A stretch of DNA of 7,927 bases from an uncultured Saprospiraceae bacterium. GTDB taxonomy: Bacteria > Bacteroidota > Bacteroidia > Chitinophagales > Saprospiraceae. The stretch lies in the NCBI GenBank assembly GCA_937942405.1, contig CALDEN010000377.1, positions 1 to 7,927 on the forward strand, in the 5' to 3' direction. The notes under the pieces were generated by a model. That model did not search any database. It was not told the origin of the DNA and worked only from the letters and a program-made list of their open reading frames with translations. Position numbers and translations under genes: made by a program. Below, piece after piece: positions 1 to 7,255 of the stretch (position 1 is the first letter of the stretch; the number at the start of each line of letters is the position of its first letter).

Positions 1-36
1 TAGGGCATGATAAAACTACCTAAAGATCATCTGCGA

Positions 37-762
37 TTATTCACATCCGCTTTCGGATGAGATTATTCTTACTCGGACGTGGTCCTTTGAAATCTGGCGT
101 ATCGTAACATACTCGTCCAGTGGGATTTTTATAAATGCTACTTCGCCGTTTTCGTCCTCGATAAAAATCGATTTATTGCTGTATGTCTTTCTTTTAAACG
201 GATCGTCGTACATGGCTTGTAATAGTTGGTAGACATCCATGATGCGTACATTGGTCAGGTGGAGTTCTACTTTGTAGATGTCCCCTCGATCTTCTTTCAT
301 CCACTTACCATCGGTAAAGTGCTGTATGGTCTTGTAGTCTCCATTCTCTTTTTGGAGGGTATCTACCTTTTGGCCAGTTTCTACGAGGCGGTATTCTACC
401 CATGCTTCTAGCGGATAGATTAGTCCCATGTCCATCTGATTCAGTTCAAAATCATATTCTGGAAGTTGAAAATCTGTCAAAAAACCATCGAATACATATC
501 CCGTCTCTCCCATGTATTCTACTTCTATCCATTTGCCGCTTATCCATTCGACTTGATCGAGATCTTCTAATTCTTCCTGTGACTCGATTACAGTTACTTC
601 TGCTCCGTAGGGGATTACTTTGATGGTGCTACCATGCTTCGGGGCAGTTCTCAGTTTAAGGCCTGATTTGGCCAGTACGTTCAGTTTTTGACCTTCTGTA
701 AAATTTGCATTGGCATTAAAGCCAAAAAAAAGAAATGTCAGTGCGATTACTAGATGTTTCAT
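37..762 (-). CDS. Secreted SH3-domain protein with uncharacterised C-terminal region
   Basis: A 241-residue protein starting at the ATG complementary to 760-762. That start puts a hydrophobic signal peptide (MKHLVIALTFLFFGFNANA, residues 1-19) at the N-terminus. The frame stays open to 822, but the extra 20 residues would bury the signal, so I reject them. Residues about 26-97 look like a bacterial SH3 (SH3b) domain: LNVLAKSGLKLRTAPKHGS, then a G-x-x-V-x-V-I-E strand, GKWIEVEYMGETGYV and a closing DGFL. In this family the fold often binds cell-wall peptides or serves as a protein-interaction module. Residues about 110-241 are polar and rich in beta-strand-forming residues, and I do not recognise them. 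The product is probably periplasmic or surface-associated. It is transcribed alone, divergently from the OmpA gene. No terminator is visible in the 36 bases after its TAA stop. The SH3 call is fairly secure; the function is unknown. Confidence 0.85.
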   Translation of the reverse strand: MKHLVIALTFLFFGFNANANFTEGQKLNVLAKSGLKLRTAPKHGSTIKVIPYGAEVTVIESQEELEDLDQVEWISGKWIEVEYMGETGYVFDGFLTDFQLPEYDFELNQMDMGLIYPLEAWVEYRLVETGQKVDTLQKENGDYKTIQHFTDGKWMKEDRGDIYKVELHLTNVRIMDVYQLLQAMYDDPFKRKTYSNKSIFIEDENGEVAFIKIPLDEYVTIRQISKDHVRVRIISSESGCE

Positions 763-812
763 AATAGTTGTTTTTAAAAGTGAGTAATTATGATTTACAA
801 CTGCAATATCAG

Positions 813-839
813 GGCATATCATCGATGCCGAAGCGATGA
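813..839. repeat. Overlapping short inverted repeats in divergent spacer
   Basis: The 256-base spacer between 763 and 1018 holds the upstream regions of both divergent genes. Two mutually exclusive inverted repeats overlap in it: GGCAT (813-817) with ATGCC (825-829), and TCATCG (819-824) with CGATGA (834-839). They lie about 50-75 bases upstream of the SH3 gene start. They could be an operator or a leader hairpin, but arms of 5-6 bases can easily arise by chance. I found no convincing TAnnTTTG promoter element for either gene in this spacer. Confidence 0.2.
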
Positions 840-1018
840 ACTAGTATTCGTAATGTATCAGTGATTATTTGTCGCTCAGACTTGATTTTACAAAAGCAGC
901 ACGATATAAGATTGGTATTAGATAGGGGTATGATTGTTTTAGAATGTCTTCTATTTGTCAATTTTGAGCTCCTTCCACAGAGAATATTATCTATTTCTTT
1001 TTATTGACGCAATTAAGC

Positions 1019-3175
1019 ATGAGAACTCTATTAACACTCCTTTTTAGTTTTAGCACTATTTTTTATTTAGCATCTCAGAACGGCCAAGACCTAATTTTGG
1101 TAGAGCATGAGGACGATTTATCAGTTCAAGTTGATGAATCTCAAAAATCAAATACACCAGGAAAGTGGTCCGTAGGATTTAATCTCGGATTATCCCAGAA
1201 TGGTACAGATACACATAGTTGGGGTCGACATGCTTCCAGTATTTTTAATCAGAGCCACTTGGCATACGGCTTAGAAGCCAAATATTCTATAAATCAGCGA
1301 TTCGGACTGCGATTAGATTATATCGGAAGTACGATTTCTGGAGATGATCGAGAGACGGATGGTCCTTGTAGTGATGTGTTAGATGAGGATACTGACATTG
1401 CCTGCCATAGAGAACGAGCATGGCAATTTAGCTCTCCGATACATGAGCTATCACTCAATTTTGAATGGGACATATTAGGGAAAAGAAGGAATAAAGACGT
1501 AAAATATTTTGACGAATATGGAAACCAACTAGAACTCAGTAATGTCAATAAATTAGATGGTCTATATTATGACGCGGCAGGAAATATTCTAGATAAGCAT
1601 AAAGCGGGAGAGTTTAGAAGGATATTAAGCCCATACATATCTATCGGAGCGGCTCTTACCTATGTAGATCCTACCGTGATATATCCCGATAATGCTGAAA
1701 AACCGGATGAAGCCGATATTTTAAGAGATCAGAACGAACAACAAAATATATACCCTCATTTTCCAGTTACGGTCGGACTCAGATATGATCTATCAGAGCG
1801 TATGTATATCGACGGAGAGCTCAGAGGAGTATATCAGCAGACAGATTTGTTGGATGGTATAAAGCATACGACTAATCATGATGACTACAGAAATAATAAA
1901 GATGCGTATCAGTTTGCATTGATACGTCTCGGATACAGACTGGGGGTCGATAATGACAGAGATAATGATGGAGTCGTAAATAGTAAAGACATGTGTCCAG
2001 ATATGCCAGGTATAGCAGCACTAGATGGCTGTCCAGATAGTGATCTAGATGGTGTTATCGATGCTCTAGATATTTGCCCTGATTTAAAAGGACCCAAAAA
2101 ATTTGGTGGCTGTCCAGATTCAGATGGAGATGGTATTCAAGATCATCTAGATAGATGCCCAGATGTGAAAGGGAGCATGGCGACTAACGGCTGTCCAGAC
2201 ACAGATGGTGATGGCATCATAGATCTTAACGATAACTGTCCAGAAGATATGGGAATCTTAAAGCATGATGGCTGCCCAGATAGCGATGGAGATGATGTGC
2301 CGGATTATAGGGATGCCTGTCCATTTGTACCAGGAGAGGAAGCATATCACGGATGTAATGAGGGGTACCCATCTCTAGATGCTGAAAACAGAACTAAGTA
2401 TAGCATTGAAGGACCTAATAATACATCTAATGTAGAAGTAAATAAATCTCAAGACGCTCAAGAATCTCGAGTGATCGTACGTCGAGAGATAGAATCACAG
2501 CCCAGCGTAGAGCAAAGAAGTCAAACCACAAAGGAACAGTCTCGAGAATACAGACAGGAAGACAAACAAGAAATAGAAAGGGTTGCACCTCAAAGGGATA
2601 CTCAAGAAACAATCCAACAACAACAACAAACGAACAGCTCCATTGAGAATTCGAGTTCTAGAACTACAATAGATAATACGATGTCTAGCTCAGAACGTAG
2701 TGCTCAATCATCGACTACAACGACGAGTAATGCTTACAGTACTAATACACAAGAACGATCGAACATACAAAACTCCAGAGCTGGATTATTTGCATCTGAC
2801 GTGTACTCATCGTATCCTGTAGAAGTAAGTGAAGTGTTTAATGAAGCTATTTCTAACATTAAATTTAATTCGTCTAAGTCGTCATTGAAAAAATCATCGT
2901 ATCCGACCTTAAATAAAGTGGTGCGTATATTGAGTATAAATCCAGACTTGTATGTAACGATAAATGGGCATACAGACTCTTCTGGAGATTCAGTTAAAAA
3001 CAAAAAGCTCTCTCTCGCAAGAGCAGAATCCGTAAAAAAATTCCTTATGCTGAGAGGCATCCAGCCAGAAAGATTGGCGACGGTCGGTCATGGAGCAGAT
3101 ACTCCTGTGGCAGATAACGCCACTGCTGAAGGTAGAGAACTCAATCGTAGAGTGGAGTTTTTTCTAAATAACTAA
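1019..3175 (+). CDS. OmpA-family outer-membrane protein with thrombospondin type 3 repeats
   Basis: A 718-residue protein. I chose the ATG at 1019 over an in-frame TTG at 1004 because MRTLLTLLFSFSTIFYLASQ then forms a clean signal peptide, cut near residue 18 or 19. Residues about 30-309 alternate amphipathic strands (GKWSVGFNLGL, YGLEAKYSINQRFGLRLDYIG, RRILSPYISIGAALTYV, HFPVTVGLRYDLSERMYIDGELRG, ALIRLGYRLGV), as expected for an outer-membrane beta-barrel. Residues 311-449 are five thrombospondin type 3 repeats of DxDxDG and CPD type, which in this family bind calcium. Residues 450-600 are a Q/S/T/E/R-rich linker. Residues about 601-718 are an OmpA C-terminal domain: NGHTDSSGD (649-657) with the conserved Asp653, LSLARAESVKKFL, ERLATVGHG and the closing NRRVEFF. 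This domain normally grips peptidoglycan, so the protein should tether the outer membrane to the wall. The gene ends in a convergent gap with its own terminator. The long linker is unusual. Confidence 0.93.
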   Translation: MRTLLTLLFSFSTIFYLASQNGQDLILVEHEDDLSVQVDESQKSNTPGKWSVGFNLGLSQNGTDTHSWGRHASSIFNQSHLAYGLEAKYSINQRFGLRLDYIGSTISGDDRETDGPCSDVLDEDTDIACHRERAWQFSSPIHELSLNFEWDILGKRRNKDVKYFDEYGNQLELSNVNKLDGLYYDAAGNILDKHKAGEFRRILSPYISIGAALTYVDPTVIYPDNAEKPDEADILRDQNEQQNIYPHFPVTVGLRYDLSERMYIDGELRGVYQQTDLLDGIKHTTNHDDYRNNKDAYQFALIRLGYRLGVDNDRDNDGVVNSKDMCPDMPGIAALDGCPDSDLDGVIDALDICPDLKGPKKFGGCPDSDGDGIQDHLDRCPDVKGSMATNGCPDTDGDGIIDLNDNCPEDMGILKHDGCPDSDGDDVPDYRDACPFVPGEEAYHGCNEGYPSLDAENRTKYSIEGPNNTSNVEVNKSQDAQESRVIVRREIESQPSVEQRSQTTKEQSREYRQEDKQEIERVAPQRDTQETIQQQQQTNSSIENSSSRTTIDNTMSSSERSAQSSTTTTSNAYSTNTQERSNIQNSRAGLFASDVYSSYPVEVSEVFNEAISNIKFNSSKSSLKKSSYPTLNKVVRILSINPDLYVTINGHTDSSGDSVKNKKLSLARAESVKKFLMLRGIQPERLATVGHGADTPVADNATAEGRELNRRVEFFLNN
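1946..2350 (+). repeat. Five tandem 81-base units (thrombospondin type 3 repeats)
   Basis: Within the OmpA gene, five consecutive units have exactly the same length, 81 bases or 27 codons: 1946-2026, 2027-2107, 2108-2188, 2189-2269 and 2270-2350. Units 2-5 open with GGCTG(T/C)CCAGA, coding for GCPD, followed by an Asp-rich D-x-D-G-D-G-type loop and a second C-P-D/E/F. The position one period further on (2351) still reads GGATGTAATGAG, coding for GCNE, which closes the array. The arms are similar at the DNA level but not identical. Confidence 0.9.
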
Positions 3176-3200
3176 TAAAGATTTTAAGTTTGAAATAAAG

Positions 3201-3240
3201 TGCACCGATTCCATTCTATGGAGTTGGTGTATTTTTATTT
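3201..3240 (+). terminator. Intrinsic terminator of the OmpA gene, in the convergent gap
   Basis: The stem CACCGATTCCAT (3203-3214) pairs with ATGGAGTTGGTG (3218-3229) across the 3-base loop TCT. There are two G-U wobbles, and the stem can extend by a G-U and a T-A pair (3202/3230 and 3201/3231). It is followed by TTTTTATTTT. It starts 25 bases after the OmpA stop. On the opposite strand the wobbles become A-C mismatches and the T tract is only TTTATTT, so termination of the facing gene is possible but weaker. The stop codon of that facing gene (3216-3218) sits in the loop. Confidence 0.75.
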
Positions 3241-4511
3241 TCTGATCTATCGATGATGATGCTCGTGATGATGGATAGGATACAATAGCTGGTAAAGAAT
3301 AAAGCTCCTGGCGACAGTTGAGAGTAATTGATCGTTTCTACGGTATAGGCATCTCCGGCAGCGATCTCATTGAGCTGAGAGGAGATGATTCCATAGAAGC
3401 CGATATAGGCCATAAATATAGCTACCACAAATACGTCAGCCATACTCCACTTACCGAGGTAGAATATAATGTTCTTTGCCCAGGTACTTCTCCGGATCCG
3501 ATCCGAAAATAAAAACATCGAGGACAGACTCAATTTTAAAAATGGGAAGATGATGCTGAATAGAAAAACCAGCACACCTACGATCTTAGTATCGATCCCT
3601 CTGCTTTGTATTAAGGTTTGAGTGACATCTGTTATGGATTTACTCTGAAAGTATAGTACCTGCTCATCAAAGCTGATGTCATTGCCCATCAGATTTATGT
3701 TGAACGAGTTGAGTCTAGCATCTATATCTATCATCGGCATACTGATCCCTAGTATTAATAACACAATACTGATCGTCGTTAGAGATAGTACGAGTGCTTT
3801 AAATTGGATAAGCTTAAAGCTGAAACCAGCGATGAGGACCGCCGCGATTAATAAGAGGTAGAGTAATTTTATCTTTTCGTTAATCAGTGTTTCCTGATCT
3901 GCGATCATCGTTTTGAGATCTACAGATAAGGCTTCCATATCGTCTGTATTGTGTTTTAGCAGTAATCCGGCTCTGGGATCTACATAGGTCTTTCCAGAAT
4001 TTGCAAAGAGCATATCGTCGAGTTCCTTAGTCAGATAACCTTTGATTACATGCTCATTTGATTTTATTTCTGCGGTGAGCTGATCGGCTATAGACGGGAT
4101 TTTATCCTTTAGATCGAGATCTTTGACCATGTCTTTTGCACTCCCTTTGATAAGATTTAGAAACAGTTTATTGATCTTTCCTTTTTTTTCTGCTTCTTTT
4201 ATAAACTCATCGACCAGTTTTCCAGATGTAAAGTACTCGTCATACATCTGGGATAGATAGTTGCGTAGTTGTCGATTGACGTCTTGATACATTTTAGGAT
4301 CTACCTTAAATGTTTTGATCTTGGTATCGAAGATGTCGACGATCTTGCCTTTCCACATTTCCATGTTGAAAATGCCATAGTTAATCAGATGCAGCTGTGC
4401 AAAGTCCTCTTTATAATCGGTTTGTTCTTTTTGTAAGCCATATAATGTGAGAGCTTCTTTGGCAGAAAACAATACTAGACCGGCGAGGATAAGATAGATG
4501 ATGTACTTCAT
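3216..4511 (-). CDS. PqiA-like multi-pass membrane protein with large N-terminal extracytoplasmic domain
   Basis: A 431-residue protein beginning MKYIIYLILAGLVLFSAKEA. It has one N-terminal membrane segment (about 3-20), then a largely hydrophilic Lys/Asp-rich, probably helical region (about 25-212). Further likely membrane segments lie near 216-235, 240-261, 310-336, 355-376 and 402-420. The stretch GKWSMADVFVVAIFMAYIGF (353-372) closely resembles the R/K-W-S-M-x-D-V-F-V-V-A signature of paraquat-inducible protein A (PqiA), as do the preceding F-P-F-L-K segment and the GISMPM turn after the third helix. In enterobacteria PqiA works with an MCE-domain partner, PqiB, in envelope lipid transport. 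No MCE gene is in this window and no partner lies in the same orientation. The N-terminal domain is not part of the PqiA proteins I know. PqiA relationship of the C-terminal half: likely. Transport role: inference. The TAG stop lies in the loop of the shared terminator hairpin. Confidence 0.8.
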   Translation of the reverse strand: MKYIIYLILAGLVLFSAKEALTLYGLQKEQTDYKEDFAQLHLINYGIFNMEMWKGKIVDIFDTKIKTFKVDPKMYQDVNRQLRNYLSQMYDEYFTSGKLVDEFIKEAEKKGKINKLFLNLIKGSAKDMVKDLDLKDKIPSIADQLTAEIKSNEHVIKGYLTKELDDMLFANSGKTYVDPRAGLLLKHNTDDMEALSVDLKTMIADQETLINEKIKLLYLLLIAAVLIAGFSFKLIQFKALVLSLTTISIVLLILGISMPMIDIDARLNSFNINLMGNDISFDEQVLYFQSKSITDVTQTLIQSRGIDTKIVGVLVFLFSIIFPFLKLSLSSMFLFSDRIRRSTWAKNIIFYLGKWSMADVFVVAIFMAYIGFYGIISSQLNEIAAGDAYTVETINYSQLSPGALFFTSYCILSIITSIIIDRSENKNTPTP

Positions 4512-4565
4512 GGATTTGAAAAGCTTACTTCACTTATAACGTTGATTTTCCTATTAGGTAAACAG

Positions 4566-4612
4566 AAATACCAAACTTAAGACTTTAATCGTTGTGAAAA
4601 TACCGAATTTAA
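4566..4612. repeat. Imperfect 15-base direct repeat in divergent promoter region
   Basis: AAATACCAAACTTAA (4566-4580) recurs as AAATACCGAATTTAA (4598-4612), with 13 of 15 bases identical. The copies are 32 bases apart, roughly three helical turns, so they would face the same side of the DNA. They lie between the divergent PqiA-like gene and the discoidin/DUF1800/DUF1501 operon, 49-95 bases before the operon's first ATG. The first copy contains the candidate -7 element of the PqiA-like gene. A paired regulator-binding site is plausible but unproven. Confidence 0.4.
4572..4579 (-). promoter_or_regulatory. Candidate Bacteroidota -7 element for the PqiA-like gene
   Basis: Read on the minus strand this is TAAGTTTG, a full match to the Bacteroidota -7 consensus TAnnTTTG. 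It would place the transcript start about 55 bases upstream of the ATG at 4511, a normal leader length. The -33 region holds only a weak TTTTC in place of TTTG. The call rests on the -7 match and position alone. Confidence 0.35.
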
Positions 4613-4660
4613 TATATCTTAAGGATGTCAATTCCCCTAACTACTAACTTCCATAAGCCA

Positions 4661-5407
4661 ATGAAAGATTATATTTTTCTGTTGATGCTCTTATCATCTA
4701 GTCTTGCGATAAGTGCACAGTGTTTTCCAGATCGACATAATACGTCTGATGCGGACGCATGGATGTCATGCCAAATATCTCAAAATCCCAATCCCGAAAG
4801 AGGATCTACGCACTGGGTGAGATACAATCTCAATGCGATTTATAGCCTAGGGCAGATTACTTTCTGGAATTATAATAATCCGTCTCATCTCGACCGAGGG
4901 CTTAACGAGGTCATTATCGATTATAGCCTCGATGGTGTAGAATGGCTCGAGTGGGGGACATACACATTAGATATGGCGACCGGTAGTTCTACCTACGAGG
5001 GAGATCTAGGACCTGATCTAGACGGCTTAGAAGCCAAAGATATTTTGATCACCGCAGTAAGTAATCATGGGGATAATTCTTGTTTCGCTTTAAGCGAAAT
5101 AAAAATAGAGGTCATAGAAGTCGTTTCTAATACTGAAGACCCAACTCTTGCTGTGGATATGAGTCTATCTCCTAATCCTACTTCGGGAATATTGGCAATA
5201 GCCATAAGCTCTGAAAAAATGAATGGAAAGATAAATTACATGGTTCTAAATCTGGAAGGCAAGATTGTTTCTACAGGAAATTTCTTAAAATCCTCAACTG
5301 AGTATACGCATCAGCTAGATTTAAGTGCTTTAAATAATGGGGCATACTATTTAGAATTACAGACGGAAGCTGGAAATATTTCTAAACCATTTTCAGTCAT
5401 TAAATAA
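4661..5407 (+). CDS. Discoidin-like (F5/8 type C) secreted protein with T9SS type A sorting domain
   Basis: A 248-residue protein. I chose the ATG at 4661 over one at 4625 because it begins directly with a signal peptide (MKDYIFLLMLLSSSLAISAQ, cut after about residue 19). Cys21 lacks a lipobox, since Gln precedes it. Residues about 21-150 resemble a galactose-binding-fold F5/8 type C domain: STHWVRYNLNAIYSLGQITFWNYN, then EVIIDYSLDGVEWLEWGTYTL and a closing ALSEIKIEV, with Cys21, Cys37 and Cys141 available for a disulfide. This fold usually binds carbohydrate or a surface ligand. Residues about 164-248 are a type A C-terminal sorting domain: LSPNPTSG (169-176), YMVLNLEGKIV, then LSALNNGAYYLEL and FSVIK. 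Such domains direct T9SS export across the outer membrane and surface attachment. It heads an operon whose next gene starts 8 bases later. The sorting domain is secure; the discoidin call is probable. Confidence 0.87.
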   Translation: MKDYIFLLMLLSSSLAISAQCFPDRHNTSDADAWMSCQISQNPNPERGSTHWVRYNLNAIYSLGQITFWNYNNPSHLDRGLNEVIIDYSLDGVEWLEWGTYTLDMATGSSTYEGDLGPDLDGLEAKDILITAVSNHGDNSCFALSEIKIEVIEVVSNTEDPTLAVDMSLSPNPTSGILAIAISSEKMNGKINYMVLNLEGKIVSTGNFLKSSTEYTHQLDLSALNNGAYYLELQTEAGNISKPFSVIK

Positions 5408-5415
5408 GCTTCAGT

Positions 5416-7233
5416 ATGAAATACAATAAAACAATACAATCGCTTCTACTGACTATGCTATTGCCAGTCTGCTTTTATGCTCAGACATATACCGATTACA
5501 TCGGTGCTGGCCATAGTGCAGGGATCAGTGTATCTAGTAGTAGTGATGCTGATGCTTCCCTTGCTGAAAACTCTCTAAACGGGAGCGGAATGGATGCCGA
5601 TGCGATGGAGGCGAGTCGATTCCTGGCTCAGGCTGTTCTGGGGCATAATATGGAAATGGTCGATGCTTTAAAAGATGACCTGGATTTTGAGGGATGGATA
5701 GATGCTCAAATGAACGTCCCGTACTACGGAATGCTCAGAATGATGGAAGAGGTCTGGGCAGAGGCACTCCAGTTACATGTCGATGCCGGTGAGGATCCAG
5801 AAGAAGTATTCGGACCGTACGGACTACATTTTAATTATGCCTGGTGGCAAAATACCATGACTCAAAACGATCATCTACGACAGCGTATAGCCTATAGCTT
5901 AAGTCAGATCTTAGTTATATCTATGAATTCAGACCTGACAGGTCATGTAGATGGGGTGTCTAGTTATTATGATTTATTGAATGAGCATGCATTTGGAAAT
6001 TTTGAAGACTTGTTGCTTGAGGTCACTTTACATCCTGCCATGGGATATTATCTGAGTCATCTAAATAATCCCAAAGCCGACCCAGCTAATAACATACATC
6101 CGGACGAAAACTATGCGAGAGAAATCATGCAACTATTCAGTATCGGTTTATATGAGCTTAATCAGGATGGATCACGTAAACTGGACAGTAATGGAGATCC
6201 CATTCCGACCTATGATAACGATGATGTAAAGGAGTTTGCAAAAGTATTTACGGGACTCGGGCCGGGAGATATAAACGAGAATGTAAACTGGACTAACGAG
6301 CCTTATTTTGGGCTGGATCTCTATGGTGCAGATATTGTCGTTCCGATGAAGATGTACGAGTTTTTTCACGAGAAATCAGAAAAACATCTACTTAATGGTT
6401 TTACCCTTCCGGCTAACCAAGCTGGAATGGATGACATTACCCAAACAGTAAATCATCTATTTAATCATGATAATGTAGGACCTTTTTTGGCCAGACAACT
6501 GATACAGCGACTTGTAAAATCTAACCCATCACCAGAGTACATCTCTAGAGTGGCAGGAGTGTTTAATGACAATGGATCTGGAGAACGAGGAGACCTAGGG
6601 GCAGTAGTCAAAGCTATATTATTAGACGATGAGGCTCGTAGCTGTGACGCTCTGTCTCATCCTCATAGTGGTCTTTTAAAAGAACCCATGATGAGAATGG
6701 TGCAGTTATCTAAGTCGTTGCCATTAGATGTTGTAAATGACCGCTATTGGAATAATGGTTATACCACGATAGATGAAATGAAACAGTTTCCGATGTGGGC
6801 ACCATCCGTATTTAATTTTTACGTTCCGGATCATAGACCCGTGGGAGATATAGCGGGGATGGATTTAGTAGCCCCAGAATTTAAAATTCATGACTCTGCT
6901 ACGAGTATAAACTATATAAATAGGCTGTATGCTGCTACGAATAGATATTGGAATGTTTTGTGGTATAGCTGGCATGGCGATTATATAAAGGATGAAGATG
7001 ATCCTAGAAATGGCATAGTAGGTCTTATCACAGATGAATTGCAAGACCTAATAGAGGATCCACAAGAGATGCTTAATAGAATGGACATCTTATACACATA
7101 CGGACAGCTGAGTGATGAGCAACGAAAATTTATTATCGATGCGATAGAACCGGTAACATGGGATGATTTAGAAAATACTCGAACTGCCTTGTATCTATTA
7201 TTGATCTCTCCTGACTACACCATTTTAAAATAA
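5416..7233 (+). CDS. DUF1800 family exported protein
   Basis: A 605-residue protein with a signal peptide (residues 1 to about 23, cut near CFYAQ/T; Cys19 is not in a valid lipobox). Family landmarks run throughout: ASRFLAQAVLG (66-76), NDHLRQRIAYSLSQILVIS (151-169), HPAMGYYLSH (206-215), PDENYAREIMQLFSIGLYEL (229-248), FAKVFTG (274-280), EKHLLNG (322-328), HDNVGPFLARQLIQRLV (351-367), a VFNDNGSGERGDL...VVKAILLDDEAR block (382-408), LLKEP (420-424) and WAPSVFNFY (461-469). A C-terminal LLLISPDYTIL closes it at full family length. The biochemical role of DUF1800 is unknown. It has no T9SS sorting domain, so it probably stays periplasmic or is held by a partner. The mature N-terminus (TDYIGAGHSAGISVSSSSDA) is an unassigned Gly/Ser-rich tract. 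The gene lies 8 bases after the discoidin-like gene and 22 bases before the DUF1501 gene, so the three are very probably co-transcribed. Family assignment is firm. Confidence 0.93.
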   Translation: MKYNKTIQSLLLTMLLPVCFYAQTYTDYIGAGHSAGISVSSSSDADASLAENSLNGSGMDADAMEASRFLAQAVLGHNMEMVDALKDDLDFEGWIDAQMNVPYYGMLRMMEEVWAEALQLHVDAGEDPEEVFGPYGLHFNYAWWQNTMTQNDHLRQRIAYSLSQILVISMNSDLTGHVDGVSSYYDLLNEHAFGNFEDLLLEVTLHPAMGYYLSHLNNPKADPANNIHPDENYAREIMQLFSIGLYELNQDGSRKLDSNGDPIPTYDNDDVKEFAKVFTGLGPGDINENVNWTNEPYFGLDLYGADIVVPMKMYEFFHEKSEKHLLNGFTLPANQAGMDDITQTVNHLFNHDNVGPFLARQLIQRLVKSNPSPEYISRVAGVFNDNGSGERGDLGAVVKAILLDDEARSCDALSHPHSGLLKEPMMRMVQLSKSLPLDVVNDRYWNNGYTTIDEMKQFPMWAPSVFNFYVPDHRPVGDIAGMDLVAPEFKIHDSATSINYINRLYAATNRYWNVLWYSWHGDYIKDEDDPRNGIVGLITDELQDLIEDPQEMLNRMDILYTYGQLSDEQRKFIIDAIEPVTWDDLENTRTALYLLLISPDYTILK

Positions 7234-7255
7234 ACTTCCACAAAAAATAATACAC

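Noticed and set aside
1004..1018. TTG start for the OmpA gene, five codons upstream
   Set aside because: The ATG at 1019 gives a cleaner signal peptide, and TTG starts are uncommon in this group.
2734..3060. Minus-strand open frame of 108 codons
   Set aside because: It is antisense to the linker and conserved OmpA domain. It has no signal, no motif and no upstream context.
3185..3192. TAAGTTTG on the plus strand, a perfect -7 type match just after the OmpA stop
   Set aside because: No plus-strand gene follows and a terminator begins 9 bases later. No -33 element is seen, so it is probably chance in A/T-rich DNA.
4613..4620. TATATCTT as a -10/-7 element for the discoidin/DUF1800/DUF1501 operon, with TTG at 4592-4594
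   Set aside because: The spacing is about right, but the element lacks the TTTG half of the consensus. The match is too weak to list as a promoter.
5458..5484. Lipoprotein signal in the DUF1800 protein around Cys19
   Set aside because: The residues before Cys (L-P-V) do not fit a lipobox, since Val at -1 is not allowed. A normal signal peptidase site after YAQ fits better.
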